Shown piece by piece: positions 8,386 through 16,180 of a stretch of 64,000 nucleotides of DNA. Within the stretch, counting starts at the first letter, position 1; every line of letters begins with the position of its first letter. A program made the translations under genes and the position numbers. This stretch comes from Vulcanimicrobiota bacterium (GTDB lineage Bacteria; Vulcanimicrobiota; Xenobia; Xenobiales; JADMJV01). The notes beneath the pieces were generated by a model, which searched no databases, was not told the DNA's origin, and worked only from the letters and a program-made list of their open reading frames with translations. The stretch covers positions 1 to 64,000 of the forward strand of contig JAFKGI010000006.1 in the NCBI GenBank assembly GCA_017307785.1. The letters run 5' to 3'.

Positions 8386-9605
8386 GCGAACTCCCTCAGG
8401 GCTTTGAGGGCGTCATTGGCGGTGGCGGGGCGGCGGGAGGGGTCTCGGTCGGTCATCCAGTGGAGTAAATTAGCCATTCCTTCCGGGATTCCCGGCAGCA
8501 CCTGGCGCAAATCCGGCAGCGATTGGGTGAGTTTGTACTGCATGATCTGCAGCATGTCCTCGGGATAAGGCAGCTTTCCCAGCAGTCGTTCGTAGAAAAT
8601 CAGGCCCAGCGAGTAGAGGTCGCTGCGTTCGTCGACGGGCAGGCCCTGCACTTGCTCGGGGGCCATGTAGACGGGGGTTCCCAGGATCATGTCGGTGGCC
8701 GTGAGTTTGGTGCCCAAGATTTTGTGGGCGATGCCAAAGTCCATCATTTTGAGGCGCTCGTTGGGCTGGATGATCAGATTGGCGGGCTTGAGGTCGCGGT
8801 GGATGACTCCCTGAGAGTGCACGTAGACGAGGGCTTCCAGCGACTGTTCCAGCCAGCTGCGCACTCGTTTGAGTTCTTGCTGGAAAGACTTGGCCGCCAC
8901 GTTGTCGAGGGTGACTCCTTCGACAAATTCCAACACCAGGTAGAGTTCTTCGCCCTCGGGCAGGCACACCATGCGCACCACGCCGGGATGGTTGAGTTTG
9001 GTGCCCAGATCGATTTCCCGAATCCAGCGGGAGCGGTATTCTTGTTCGGCGATCAGGTGCGGGGCGGGGACTTTGATGGCCACCTGCGCGCCGTCGGCCC
9101 CGACTCCCTGGTAGACGACGCCCATTCCGCCCGCCCCCAGGCGCCGGGTGATGCGATAGCCTCCGATGGGTCGCGTGGGCAGACTGCCGTCCTGCGGGAC
9201 CAGCGGCAGGTTTTCTTCCAGAACGTTGCGGTTGGCTGTTTCCAGTCGGCGTCGCATGGTTTTCCAGCCGATGCCGACGGCCAGCAGTCCGACCACTCCC
9301 AGCGGTAGCCAGTTGATGTGGCGGGAGAGTTGGAGTTCGACCGCAGTTTCGATGTTGTAGAGATGGGTGCTGCCCTGCCATTGGTAGAGTCCGCTGCCCC
9401 CTTCGGCCCAGAGCGTCAGGGCTTTGCGCGGCAGGGTCAGGTAGTTGCTGCCCACCGTTCCCGGGGGCAGCGGCACCGACTTCTTGTCCTCGTCGAGCAC
9501 GTAGCTGAGCCGGCAGGGATACTGCAGGTTCAGCACCACCTGGCGTCCTTCTTCGGCCGCGGCGATTTGCGCCAGCAGCATCAGGAGGAGCGGAATCTTT
9601 CGCAT
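8382..9605 (-). CDS. Receptor-type Hanks Ser/Thr protein kinase with N-terminal periplasmic domain
   Basis: A 407-residue protein. A Sec signal peptide (residues 1-18) precedes a ~75-residue periplasmic domain, then a membrane helix (98-115), then a kinase domain (150-405). Motifs seen: GAGGMG glycine loop (157-162), catalytic Lys178 (VAIKV), HRDLKPAN (269-276), DFG 289-291 and APE 315-317, so it should be active. The orientation (sensor outside, N-terminal; kinase inside) differs from most bacterial kinases, whose sensor is C-terminal. It is coupled by a 4-nt overlap to the downstream surface protein, which could be its substrate or ligand. Confidence 0.9.
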   Translation of the reverse strand: MRKIPLLLMLLAQIAAAEEGRQVVLNLQYPCRLSYVLDEDKKSVPLPPGTVGSNYLTLPRKALTLWAEGGSGLYQWQGSTHLYNIETAVELQLSRHINWLPLGVVGLLAVGIGWKTMRRRLETANRNVLEENLPLVPQDGSLPTRPIGGYRITRRLGAGGMGVVYQGVGADGAQVAIKVPAPHLIAEQEYRSRWIREIDLGTKLNHPGVVRMVCLPEGEELYLVLEFVEGVTLDNVAAKSFQQELKRVRSWLEQSLEALVYVHSQGVIHRDLKPANLIIQPNERLKMMDFGIAHKILGTKLTATDMILGTPVYMAPEQVQGLPVDERSDLYSLGLIFYERLLGKLPYPEDMLQIMQYKLTQSLPDLRQVLPGIPEGMANLLHWMTDRDPSRRPATANDALKALREFA

Positions 9606-9641
9606 GGCACTTGGGGTTCGGGACCGGCGGGCTTCTTCCCC

Positions 9642-10535
9642 TTAGTGGAAGGTGCCGCCGTTGCCGACGTAGTCGAGGGTCTGGGCGTGGGCCTGGGTGT
9701 CGGAGACGTAGAACTTGCCGGCCGTGTGTTCACCACCGGTGGCGTAGTCGTAGCCTTTTTCCAGCAGTTCTTGCTGGGTGCCGCCTTTGAACGCTTTGTT
9801 GTTACTGGTGACGTAGGTTTTGTTGGTCTTAGGGTCGGTGAGCACGGTCATGGCGTGGCCGTTGTTGTTGCTGGTGTCGGCGTTGCTGCTCTGCTGCACG
9901 TTGTAGCCGGCGGCGCCGAGCAGCTCGCCCGACATGTAGGCGAAGCCTTCGCAGTCCTGGATTTTACGGCCGTTGTAGGCCTTTTTGCTGTCGACGTCGC
10001 TCCATTTGCTGGCGTCGGCGGTGTTGACGCCGTTGATGGTGGGGCGGTCGTCGCCGGCTTCTTTGGCGGCGGCTTGAGCCTCTTTTTTGCTGTCATACAT
10101 TTTGCCGCCGTAGAGGAAGGTGGTCTCTTTGCTGTACTTGATGTCGTCCTTCTCGTGGCCTTTGACTTCGGCGGTGTGGGTGTGGAAGGCGTTGGAGTAG
10201 TTCTCGAATTCGTCGAGGGCCTTCTCGCGCTTGTCGTCGCTGTTGAAGGTTTTGAAGTAGGCCTTGAGCTGGTCCTGGGTGGGCGGGTTACTGGCCTTGA
10301 TGCCGGCGTCGTTCATGCCCTGGACGAACTCGGTCTGGCGCTGGGCGATTTCCTTCTTGTCGGTGGCTTCGGGAGCGGCCTTGGCGTCCATCACCGGGCG
10401 CATATCGACCTGTTTGCCGAGGGTCTTGTCGGCTTTCTGGCTGGCGAAGGCGGCGACGCTCTGGGTGGCCTGGGTGGCCGGGCGGCTGGTCTGCTGAATC
10501 TGCTGGGGTCCGCTTACCGTGTTGACTGCGCTCAT
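9642..10535 (-). CDS. Transglutaminase/papain-like cysteine protein without signal peptide
   Basis: A 297-residue protein that I do not recognise as a named family. It has no signal peptide; the first 40 residues are Gln/Thr/Ser-rich and disordered (MSAVNTVSGPQQIQQTSRPA). The C-terminal half carries QDCEGFAYMSGELLG with Cys195, and NNNGHAMTVL with His227 followed by an Asp/Asn-rich turn, the order and spacing expected of a transglutaminase-like or papain-like Cys-His-Asp triad. A GGAGGT ribosome site sits 6 nt before ATG 10535. It is a single-gene unit. Role is inferred as a secreted or host-directed hydrolase; this is uncertain. Confidence 0.55.
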   Translation of the reverse strand: MSAVNTVSGPQQIQQTSRPATQATQSVAAFASQKADKTLGKQVDMRPVMDAKAAPEATDKKEIAQRQTEFVQGMNDAGIKASNPPTQDQLKAYFKTFNSDDKREKALDEFENYSNAFHTHTAEVKGHEKDDIKYSKETTFLYGGKMYDSKKEAQAAAKEAGDDRPTINGVNTADASKWSDVDSKKAYNGRKIQDCEGFAYMSGELLGAAGYNVQQSSNADTSNNNGHAMTVLTDPKTNKTYVTSNNKAFKGGTQQELLEKGYDYATGGEHTAGKFYVSDTQAHAQTLDYVGNGGTFH

Positions 10536-10680
10536 CTTGCACCTCCGAAACTTTCTCTGAGGTCAGATTAGGCCGGGTCGATTAATCGGCCCTTACCGTG
10601 CTCCGAGGAATGTTGCCGGATTGTTAATCTTGCGCCACGCGTGGGGGGAGGGCTTTGGGGTCTTCGGGCGTCGGGCTGGA

Positions 10681-10708
10681 GGTAGTGCACTTGGTGGAGT
10701 GCACTACC
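10681..10708. repeat. Palindromic repeat element, copy 1 (11-bp stem, 6-nt loop)
   Basis: Perfect 11-bp inverted repeat: GGTAGTGCACT, loop TGGTGG, AGTGCACTACC. It lies within a longer block (about 10662-10741) that recurs twice downstream. No run of T follows, so this is unlikely to be an intrinsic terminator. Confidence 0.8.
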
Positions 10709-10958
10709 TCTGCGAGGAACGCGATGGGCCGGGTTTGCGCGGGGAGTGCGTTGGCTGGGGGCGGCGGCGCGGGCGTGAGGACGGCGATCGCGGGCGTCAG
10801 GACCGCGTTTGGCTGGAGGCGGCGGCGCGGGCGTGGGGGCGGCGATCGCGGGCGTGGGGACCGCGTTTGGCTGGGGGGCGGGCAGGGAGGCCAATTGCGT
10901 CGGGGGGTTTGGGCTGGGGGGCGGAGAGAGAGCGCTATTCTTCGGGCGTCGGGCTGGA

Positions 10959-10986
10959 GGTAGTGCACTTGGTGGAGTGCACTACG
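10959..10986. repeat. Palindromic repeat element, copy 2
   Basis: Same stem-loop as copy 1, with a 10-bp perfect stem; the outermost pair is changed (final C to G). The flanking sequence on both sides (CTTCGGGCGTCGGGCTGGA before and GGTTTGCGCGG-like after) is also shared. Confidence 0.8.
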
Positions 10987-11067
10987 ATTGAGAAGGACGA
11001 GCTGGCCCGGGTTTGCGCGGAGGGCTTGGGGCGGAGAGGGGGCGATTCTTCGAACGTTGGGCTGGGT

Positions 11068-11093
11068 GTAGTGCACTTGATGGAGTGCACTAC
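11068..11093. repeat. Palindromic repeat element, copy 3
   Basis: Ten-bp perfect stem GTAGTGCACT/AGTGCACTAC with loop TGATGG, one base different from copies 1 and 2. Flanks have diverged slightly (CGAACGTTGGGCTGGGT instead of CGGGCGTCGGGCTGGAG), so the stem is better conserved than its surroundings. Confidence 0.8.
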
Positions 11094-11259
11094 GGTTGAG
11101 AAGAACGCGGTGGGCAGAGTTTGCGCGGGGGGTGGGGCCTTGGGGGATTCGGGGCAGGTGCCGGCCTTGAGCCCACCGGTGGCGGCGCGTGCACGGGTGG
11201 CATGGCGGCAAGAGGGGTGGGTCGAGGCGATGTCTGGGGTGTGGCGAAGAGGTCTGGAT

Positions 11260-11661
11260 ATGGCTAGACAGGTTTGGCTGGGCGTGGTGAGCCACGATCA
11301 TGTGCGGCAGGCGGTGGCCGGGGGGTTTTGTCGGTTTGATCATGGGAAGCCGAACACGATCCTCAAGCTGCGGGCAGGCGATCGGGTCGTCTATTATTCA
11401 CCGCGGGAGAAATTGAGCGGGGGGGCGGTGGTTCAGGCTTTTACGGCGCTGGGCGAGGTGCTGGAGGGGGATGTCTTCTATGCCGATGGGGCGGCTCAGC
11501 GTCGGGTGCGTTACGAAAAGGAGTGCCTCGTTCCCATTCGGCCGCTGCTGGAGCAGCTTTCTTTTACCAGCGGGCACAAGTCGTGGGGGTTGGCCTTGCG
11601 TCGCAGTTCCTTTCGGATCAGCGAGGCTGACTACGACTTGATCGCAGGGGCCAGGGCTTAG
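11260..11661 (+). CDS. EVE-domain (UPF0310) protein
   Basis: A 133-residue protein that is a complete EVE domain, a PUASH-fold module that binds modified DNA or RNA bases. Characteristic stretches: WLGVVSHDHVRQAVAGGFCR, LRAGDRVVYYSPRE, VVQAFTALGEV, and the C-terminal LEQLSFTSGHKSWGLALRR. Start ATG 11260 follows AGAGG at 7 nt spacing; ATG 11230 in the same frame is an alternative but the family begins here. Single EVE proteins often recognise modified cytosine or act in defence and RNA surveillance. No partner nuclease is adjacent. Its stop overlaps the opposing gene by 4 nt (TTAG). Confidence 0.85.
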   Translation: MARQVWLGVVSHDHVRQAVAGGFCRFDHGKPNTILKLRAGDRVVYYSPREKLSGGAVVQAFTALGEVLEGDVFYADGAAQRRVRYEKECLVPIRPLLEQLSFTSGHKSWGLALRRSSFRISEADYDLIAGARA

Positions 11662-12248
11662 GTTCCCTGGCGTCGGCGGCCGCTGCCGGCCAGGGCCAGG
11701 AAACCGGCGGCCAGACACAGCGGTAGGGCGGCGGAGGCCGGGCTCAGTTCGGGGACCACCGCAAGGCCGATGGCGGTCAGGTCGAAGGTCGCGGTCGACT
11801 GGTCCGTCCTGAAACCGCCGCCCGTGAACGAGAAACTGCCGGGAGCGGCAAAGCAGCTATTCACCTCGGGCGAACTGCTGTTGGCGGGCCGTGTCTGTGG
11901 GGTCGAGCCTCCCCAGACGGTACCGTTGGTTTGAGTCAGGGAGAAGCGACTGCCGAACGGAAAATTGTCGTCGTCCAGGCTATCGGAAAAGGCGAAGTCA
12001 TAAGTTCCATCCTGATTGTCCACCAGGGAAATGGTCGGGTCAGTGAAGTTATTCAGCCCGCCCGCTGCGTAGGTTAGGGAGTGATAAAAGATGCCGCCGG
12101 GATTGTCTCCTGTGCCGACCTGGATGGTGGTCGTCTCACCGGTAATGCCGGGCAGCAACGTGACCCGCCCGGTTACGTTGTAGAGGACCGGGGCGGCCTG
12201 AACGGCACTGGTCAGGAGGGCAACTGCGAGGAACCTTTTGAAAAGCAT
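11658..12248 (-). CDS. PEP-CTERM-like sorted surface protein
   Basis: A 196-residue secreted protein. The start ATG 12248 gives a clean Sec signal (MLFKRFLAVALLTSAVQAAP). The body is Thr/Asn/Gly/Phe-rich beta sequence. The C-terminus reads VPELSPASAALPLCLAAGFL followed by ALAGSGRRRQGT: a short Pro-containing motif, one hydrophobic helix and an Arg cluster, the three-part layout of PEP-CTERM sorting signals. The motif is P-E-L-S-P rather than the canonical V-P-E-P, so it is a variant. An exosortase would be expected elsewhere in the genome. It follows the SGNH/MBOAT genes on the same strand, 13 nt downstream. Confidence 0.65.
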   Translation of the reverse strand: MLFKRFLAVALLTSAVQAAPVLYNVTGRVTLLPGITGETTTIQVGTGDNPGGIFYHSLTYAAGGLNNFTDPTISLVDNQDGTYDFAFSDSLDDDNFPFGSRFSLTQTNGTVWGGSTPQTRPANSSSPEVNSCFAAPGSFSFTGGGFRTDQSTATFDLTAIGLAVVPELSPASAALPLCLAAGFLALAGSGRRRQGT

Positions 12249-12261
12249 GGGCCGGCCATTC

Positions 12262-13254
12262 TTAGTCGTTCGACTCAGACCTGCCAGAAACAGAAAACGT
12301 ATCCAAAAGTGGGCGCAGTTTTTCGGCCAGTCGCAAGCTGAATTCCTCAGCACCACTGGCGTTCAGATGGAAGGCATCCGAGAAACGTTGAGGTTGCGCC
12401 AGTTGGGGTAGCTCGTTGAGACCCATTTTCAGAACCGGAATTCGATGGGATTGGGAGACCTGCAAGGTGGCGGCCCGCAGCGCCGTGGTCGGAACATCGG
12501 GCGCCGACTGCTGCCAACTGGGGCTCTCCACGAAGATCAAGCGGGCCCCGGCTGCTTCCACTTGGCCAGCGAAGGCTTCCAGGTTCTTCGAGTAGTAGGC
12601 CGGCAGCTCCAAAGGCGAACTCTGCTCCTCCAGCTGAGGGGGAAGCGGGCTCGACATCTCCCCCGCCTTGGGCCGGTAGCCCCAGCGCGCCGGCGATTTT
12701 CCGTAGTCTTGCAACAGGTCAAAGAGCGAACCGCCGCAGCGATAGGCGCTACTGCGCATCTTCAGACGATCGCGCCAATCTGAGCTGTCCAGAACCTGAT
12801 CGATCACCGGGTCTCTGCCCAGCCATGGCTCCAGCCGGTGGATCATGTGATCCTCGCGAGGCACGTAGACCAGATCGAAAAGCACGTAACGAACCGAATG
12901 ATGCTTCTGAGCCAGGGCAAAGGTGGCGCGGGCCTGCAGCAGTCCCAGTCCGGGGCTGCCGGCATTGTAGGCGCGCAGCCCGAGCTGCTCCGAGAGCAAC
13001 TTATCGTCATAGTGGGCCAGCGCCCGCGAAGAGCCCAGGATCAGCAGGTCGGCTTCGCTCAGCACGGCGCTGCGCAGCAGACCATAGGGGTGATTGGGAT
13101 CGGGCTCTCCGGCTCGGAAGCGGCCGGCCCGCTCGGGTTGGAAAAGCGGCACCACCAGCCAACCGACCAGCGCGTCCCCCAGCACCACCAGTAAAAAGAT
13201 AAGCAATAAATCGCGAGCCAGCCGCTTAAAACTGGAGGTAGAGGAAGTTGACAT
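12262..13254 (-). CDS. SGNH-hydrolase-like partner of MBOAT acyltransferase
   Basis: A 330-residue protein with one N-terminal membrane helix (LLLIFLLVVLGDALVGWLVV) and an extracytoplasmic SGNH-type domain. LLILGSSRALAHYDD holds the nucleophile Ser in a GSS motif, and FSDAFHLNASGAEEFS carries the Asp-x-x-His pair near the C-terminus. Such proteins (AlgX/AlgJ/DltD-like) work with MBOAT acyltransferases to place or remove acyl groups on exported polymers. The gene overlaps the MBOAT gene by 29 nt and is translated after it. The acyl acceptor is unknown. Confidence 0.8.
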   Translation of the reverse strand: MSTSSTSSFKRLARDLLLIFLLVVLGDALVGWLVVPLFQPERAGRFRAGEPDPNHPYGLLRSAVLSEADLLILGSSRALAHYDDKLLSEQLGLRAYNAGSPGLGLLQARATFALAQKHHSVRYVLFDLVYVPREDHMIHRLEPWLGRDPVIDQVLDSSDWRDRLKMRSSAYRCGGSLFDLLQDYGKSPARWGYRPKAGEMSSPLPPQLEEQSSPLELPAYYSKNLEAFAGQVEAAGARLIFVESPSWQQSAPDVPTTALRAATLQVSQSHRIPVLKMGLNELPQLAQPQRFSDAFHLNASGAEEFSLRLAEKLRPLLDTFSVSGRSESND

Positions 13255-14605
13255 CCGTCTTGGCTCCTAACAGCAAAATCCCCAGCAGCAGCGCGGCCCA
13301 GCCCAGCGTTCTCAGGGCCCAGGGCAGGCGCAAGAACCAGCGGTCGAAGGGCAGCGGGTCCTTGCAGACATCCACCAGCACCACCAGAGCAAAGCCCAGC
13401 ACCGCCTCCCAGGGCACGCCCTGCAGCTGGAAACCGTGCTGGCCGCCCTCCAGCAGGATGCCGGAGAGAATGGCCAGCGCCACCGAAATCGAGGGAGCCC
13501 GGAAGAGCAGCAAGCCCAAGGCCATGGGCAGCAAGGTAGCCAGCGTATTCCAAGGCCGCCCCAGGCGCGGCGCCTCGCTGCTGTCGTAGAGCCGCATGAC
13601 CAGCAGAAAGAGGCCGTTGACCAGACCCCAGAGGGCGAAATGCCAGGCGGCTCCGTGCCACAAGCCCGACAGGGTAAAGACCAGCAGCGCCGCCAGCCAG
13701 GCTCTTTGAGGGGCGCGGCCGCACAGCGGAAAATAGACGTAGTCGCGGAACCAGGCCATCAGGGTGATGTTCCAACGGTTCCACACGTCGGCGGCGTTCC
13801 GCGCCAGATAGGGCGCGCGGAAGTTCTCGCTCATGCGAAATCCCAGCATTTGCCCCAGCCCCAACGCCATATCGGTGTAGCCGGAAAAGTCGGCGTAAAG
13901 TTGCACACCGAAAAGCAGAATGGCCAACAGCAAACTGGGGCTGTCCAGCGAAGAAAAGCGGGCGAAGGCCGCGTTGACGGGAAGGGCCAGGTTGTCGCCC
14001 ACCACCACCTTCTGGAAGAGGCCCCAGCTGAAGCGGGCCATTCCCAGATAAATCCCTTCCGCGGAAATCTGTCGCGGCGACTCGATCTGACGCAGCAGTC
14101 CGCGAGCTCGTTCGATGGGACCGCACATCATCTGGGGGAAAAAGCTCACGAACAGCATGTAATCGGAGAGCTTGCGGGCGGGGGGCACGCGCCCGCGATA
14201 GACGTCGATGGCGTAGCCCATGGATTGAAAGGTGAAGAAGCTGATGCCTACCGGCATTTCCAGAACCGGTGGCAGGGCGGCGGCGGGCAATCCCAGAGCC
14301 ACCAGCAGGCTTTCCAGCATCAGCCCGTACTTGAAATAGGCCAGAATCAGCAGGTTGTAAGCCAGACTCAGGGTCAGCCAGATGCGCCCGCGCCGCGTCC
14401 CCTGATGGGGAAAAATCCGCCAGCTCAGCCAGTAGTCCAGCGCTCCGGACCAGACCACCAATAGCAGATACCAGCCGTTCCAGCAGCTGTAGGCGTAGAG
14501 ACTGGCCAGCAGCAGAATCCGATTGCCCCAGCTTCGGGGGGCGGCCGCGAAGAGCCCGAACGTGATCAGAAAAAAACAGGCAAAGTTAAGGGAATTGAAA
14601 GGCAC
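13226..14605 (-). CDS. MBOAT family membrane-bound O-acyltransferase (AlgI-like)
   Basis: A 459-residue polytopic protein. The N-terminus (FNSLNFACFFLITFGLF) is the family hallmark, followed by many membrane helices. MMCGPIERARGLL and FTLSGLWHGAAWHFALWG contain the conserved Gly-Pro-Ile and the catalytic His (in 'LSGLWHGAAWHF'). Members move acyl groups from acyl carrier or CoA across the membrane onto glycans or lipids. The start is GTG 14605, 6 nt after the radical SAM stop, so it is cotranscribed with it. With the acyl-AMP ligase and ACP on the other side, an acyl-ACP donor is plausible. Confidence 0.9.
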   Translation of the reverse strand: MPFNSLNFACFFLITFGLFAAAPRSWGNRILLLASLYAYSCWNGWYLLLVVWSGALDYWLSWRIFPHQGTRRGRIWLTLSLAYNLLILAYFKYGLMLESLLVALGLPAAALPPVLEMPVGISFFTFQSMGYAIDVYRGRVPPARKLSDYMLFVSFFPQMMCGPIERARGLLRQIESPRQISAEGIYLGMARFSWGLFQKVVVGDNLALPVNAAFARFSSLDSPSLLLAILLFGVQLYADFSGYTDMALGLGQMLGFRMSENFRAPYLARNAADVWNRWNITLMAWFRDYVYFPLCGRAPQRAWLAALLVFTLSGLWHGAAWHFALWGLVNGLFLLVMRLYDSSEAPRLGRPWNTLATLLPMALGLLLFRAPSISVALAILSGILLEGGQHGFQLQGVPWEAVLGFALVVLVDVCKDPLPFDRWFLRLPWALRTLGWAALLLGILLLGAKTDVNFLYLQF

Positions 14606-14610
14606 CGAAA

Positions 14611-16119
14611 CTAGGAGACGGCTAGAACCGTCGGATTGTCTCTGAGGATCGCGCGTTGCTGCATGAACTGGACTAGCTGCATGGCCAGACTGCTCGAGGA
14701 ACGTGGATAGCGCACCACCAGGTCTTCGGTCCGTTTCCAGAGCTTGGGCTCAAGCGTGCGCAGCTTGCTAAAGGTCCGCATCCAGGCTTTCAAGGCCTCC
14801 GAAATGGGCCCCTGAGAAGGCCGCGCCTGCAGCGGTTGATAGCTCTGACCGACCACGGAAGCGAACTGCTCCAGGCGATCTCCGAAAGCTTCCGGCTCAT
14901 ACAACTGGTCGCACAAGGTGCGAACCCGGTCTTCGAACTCGCCGCGGGAATGATGAAGCGGCTGGATGTTGGCCGTCCAAGGGGAGCTGGCTACCAGCGA
15001 AGGGTCCAACAAACGGCCCTCGCGTTGCACCCGAGCGTAAAGAGGGGTGCTTTCCAGCGCCACCAGATTGCTGACCTTCACGTTGGGCACGCAACTGCCC
15101 ATCCAGAAGTCCCGCTGAATGTCGAAGATCTCGGCCGGGTCGGAATCAAAACCGACGACGCAACCCGCCTCGACGGTGATGCCGTGGGCCACGATCCGCT
15201 GCAGACGCTCATGCAGATCCAGCCCTACGTTCTGAACCTTCTTGGTTTCCTTGAGACTGGCCTGATGAGGGGTCTCCACACCCACGAAAATCTGGTTCAG
15301 TCCCGCTTCGGCCATCAGACGCAGCAGCTCGTCGTCGCGGGCCACGTCGATCGACCCCTGGGTCATGAACGAAACGCGACCGGCCGGCCGGACGGCATTC
15401 CAGTCGGCCAGGGCGCTGACCAGTTCTTTGGCCCGGCCGCGGTTCACGGTGAAGTTATCGTCACACAGCAGCACGCGGCGATACCCGCAGCGATAGAGCA
15501 AATCCAGTTCGGCCAGTACGTTTTCGACTGGTTTGAATCGCTGCTTGCGCCCTAAATACTGAATCACGTCGCAAAACTCGCACTCGAAGGGACAGCCGCG
15601 CGAAGTCTGCAGCGAGCCCACCAGGCCGTAAGCGTTCGGGTAAAGATCCCAGGCCGGCAGAGGCGAGAGCTCCAGACCGGGACGCGTTCCCAGGTAGCTG
15701 CTTTTGGGGTGGCCCTGGGCCAGCGCACGAAACAGTTCCGGCCCGATTTCTTCCATTTCCCCTTGAATGAGGACATCACAGTAGGGTCGGACCGTCTCGG
15801 GAGACATGCTGGCAAAGGGACCACCCATGATGACTTTCGAGCCGTGGGCGCGGTAATGCCGGGCCAGTTCAAGCATGCGCGGAACCTGAGAGACTTTGCC
15901 GGTCAAACCAACCCAGTCCGGCCGCAGGCTCAGGTCGGCGTGAGCGATTCCCTCATCGGCCAGGCGCACCTCGAAGTAAGGACGGGCCAAGGCGGCCACG
16001 GTGGTGATGGCCAGGTCGGCGATGGCCGCCAGACGGGTTCCGGTGTGCTCGGCCACCACCTCAGCCCCGTAATATTGCGGGCAGGAGCAGTCGGGATTGA
16101 TCAAATAGAGAGTTGGCAC
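14611..16119 (-). CDS. B12-binding-domain radical SAM protein, DUF4070 type (HpnR/HpnJ-like)
   Basis: A 502-residue enzyme. The first 140 residues look like a cobalamin-binding Rossmann domain (VIMGGPFASMSPE). SRGCPFECEFCDVIQYLGRK is the CxxxCxxC [4Fe-4S]/SAM motif of radical SAM enzymes, and AGLNQIFVGVETP is the downstream SAM-binding stretch. The C-terminal 150 residues fit the DUF4070 extension found in hopanoid-tailoring and related B12 radical SAM methylases. The reaction is probably methylation or rearrangement of a lipid, inferred from context (ACP, acyl-AMP ligase, HpnN-like exporter). Start is GTG 16119. No strong ribosome site is visible. Confidence 0.8.
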   Translation of the reverse strand: MPTLYLINPDCSCPQYYGAEVVAEHTGTRLAAIADLAITTVAALARPYFEVRLADEGIAHADLSLRPDWVGLTGKVSQVPRMLELARHYRAHGSKVIMGGPFASMSPETVRPYCDVLIQGEMEEIGPELFRALAQGHPKSSYLGTRPGLELSPLPAWDLYPNAYGLVGSLQTSRGCPFECEFCDVIQYLGRKQRFKPVENVLAELDLLYRCGYRRVLLCDDNFTVNRGRAKELVSALADWNAVRPAGRVSFMTQGSIDVARDDELLRLMAEAGLNQIFVGVETPHQASLKETKKVQNVGLDLHERLQRIVAHGITVEAGCVVGFDSDPAEIFDIQRDFWMGSCVPNVKVSNLVALESTPLYARVQREGRLLDPSLVASSPWTANIQPLHHSRGEFEDRVRTLCDQLYEPEAFGDRLEQFASVVGQSYQPLQARPSQGPISEALKAWMRTFSKLRTLEPKLWKRTEDLVVRYPRSSSSLAMQLVQFMQQRAILRDNPTVLAVS

Positions 16120-16180
16120 CGATTCTGGTTCTGTCCAGGGGGCGCAGGACCTGCCGCACGCCTGTTCAAGCTGAGCGCCG

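Larger units (their letters stand above)
10536..11259. repeat. Intergenic repeat zone with three palindromic elements and a tandem GC repeat
   Basis: This 724-bp zone has no gene I can support. It holds three copies of a palindromic element with arms GGTAGTGCACT and AGTGCACTACC around a 6-nt loop (stem centres near 10694, 10972 and 11080). Each copy is part of a longer conserved block of ~80 nt that ends with a 'GGTTTGCGCGG'-like sequence. Between copies 1 and 2 is a ~60-bp tandem repeat in two units (10751-10867) with a GCGATCGC octamer in each. Frames here are open on both strands because of base composition, not because of coding. Confidence 0.8.

Noticed and set aside
9318..10571. A 417-residue plus-strand open frame, Gly/Val-rich
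   Set aside because: It is antisense to the cysteine-protease-like gene and part of the kinase gene. No domain or ribosome site supports it.
10621..11259. Long N-terminal extension of the EVE protein
   Set aside because: The residues are a translation of the palindromic repeats; the EVE domain and a good ribosome site begin at 11260.
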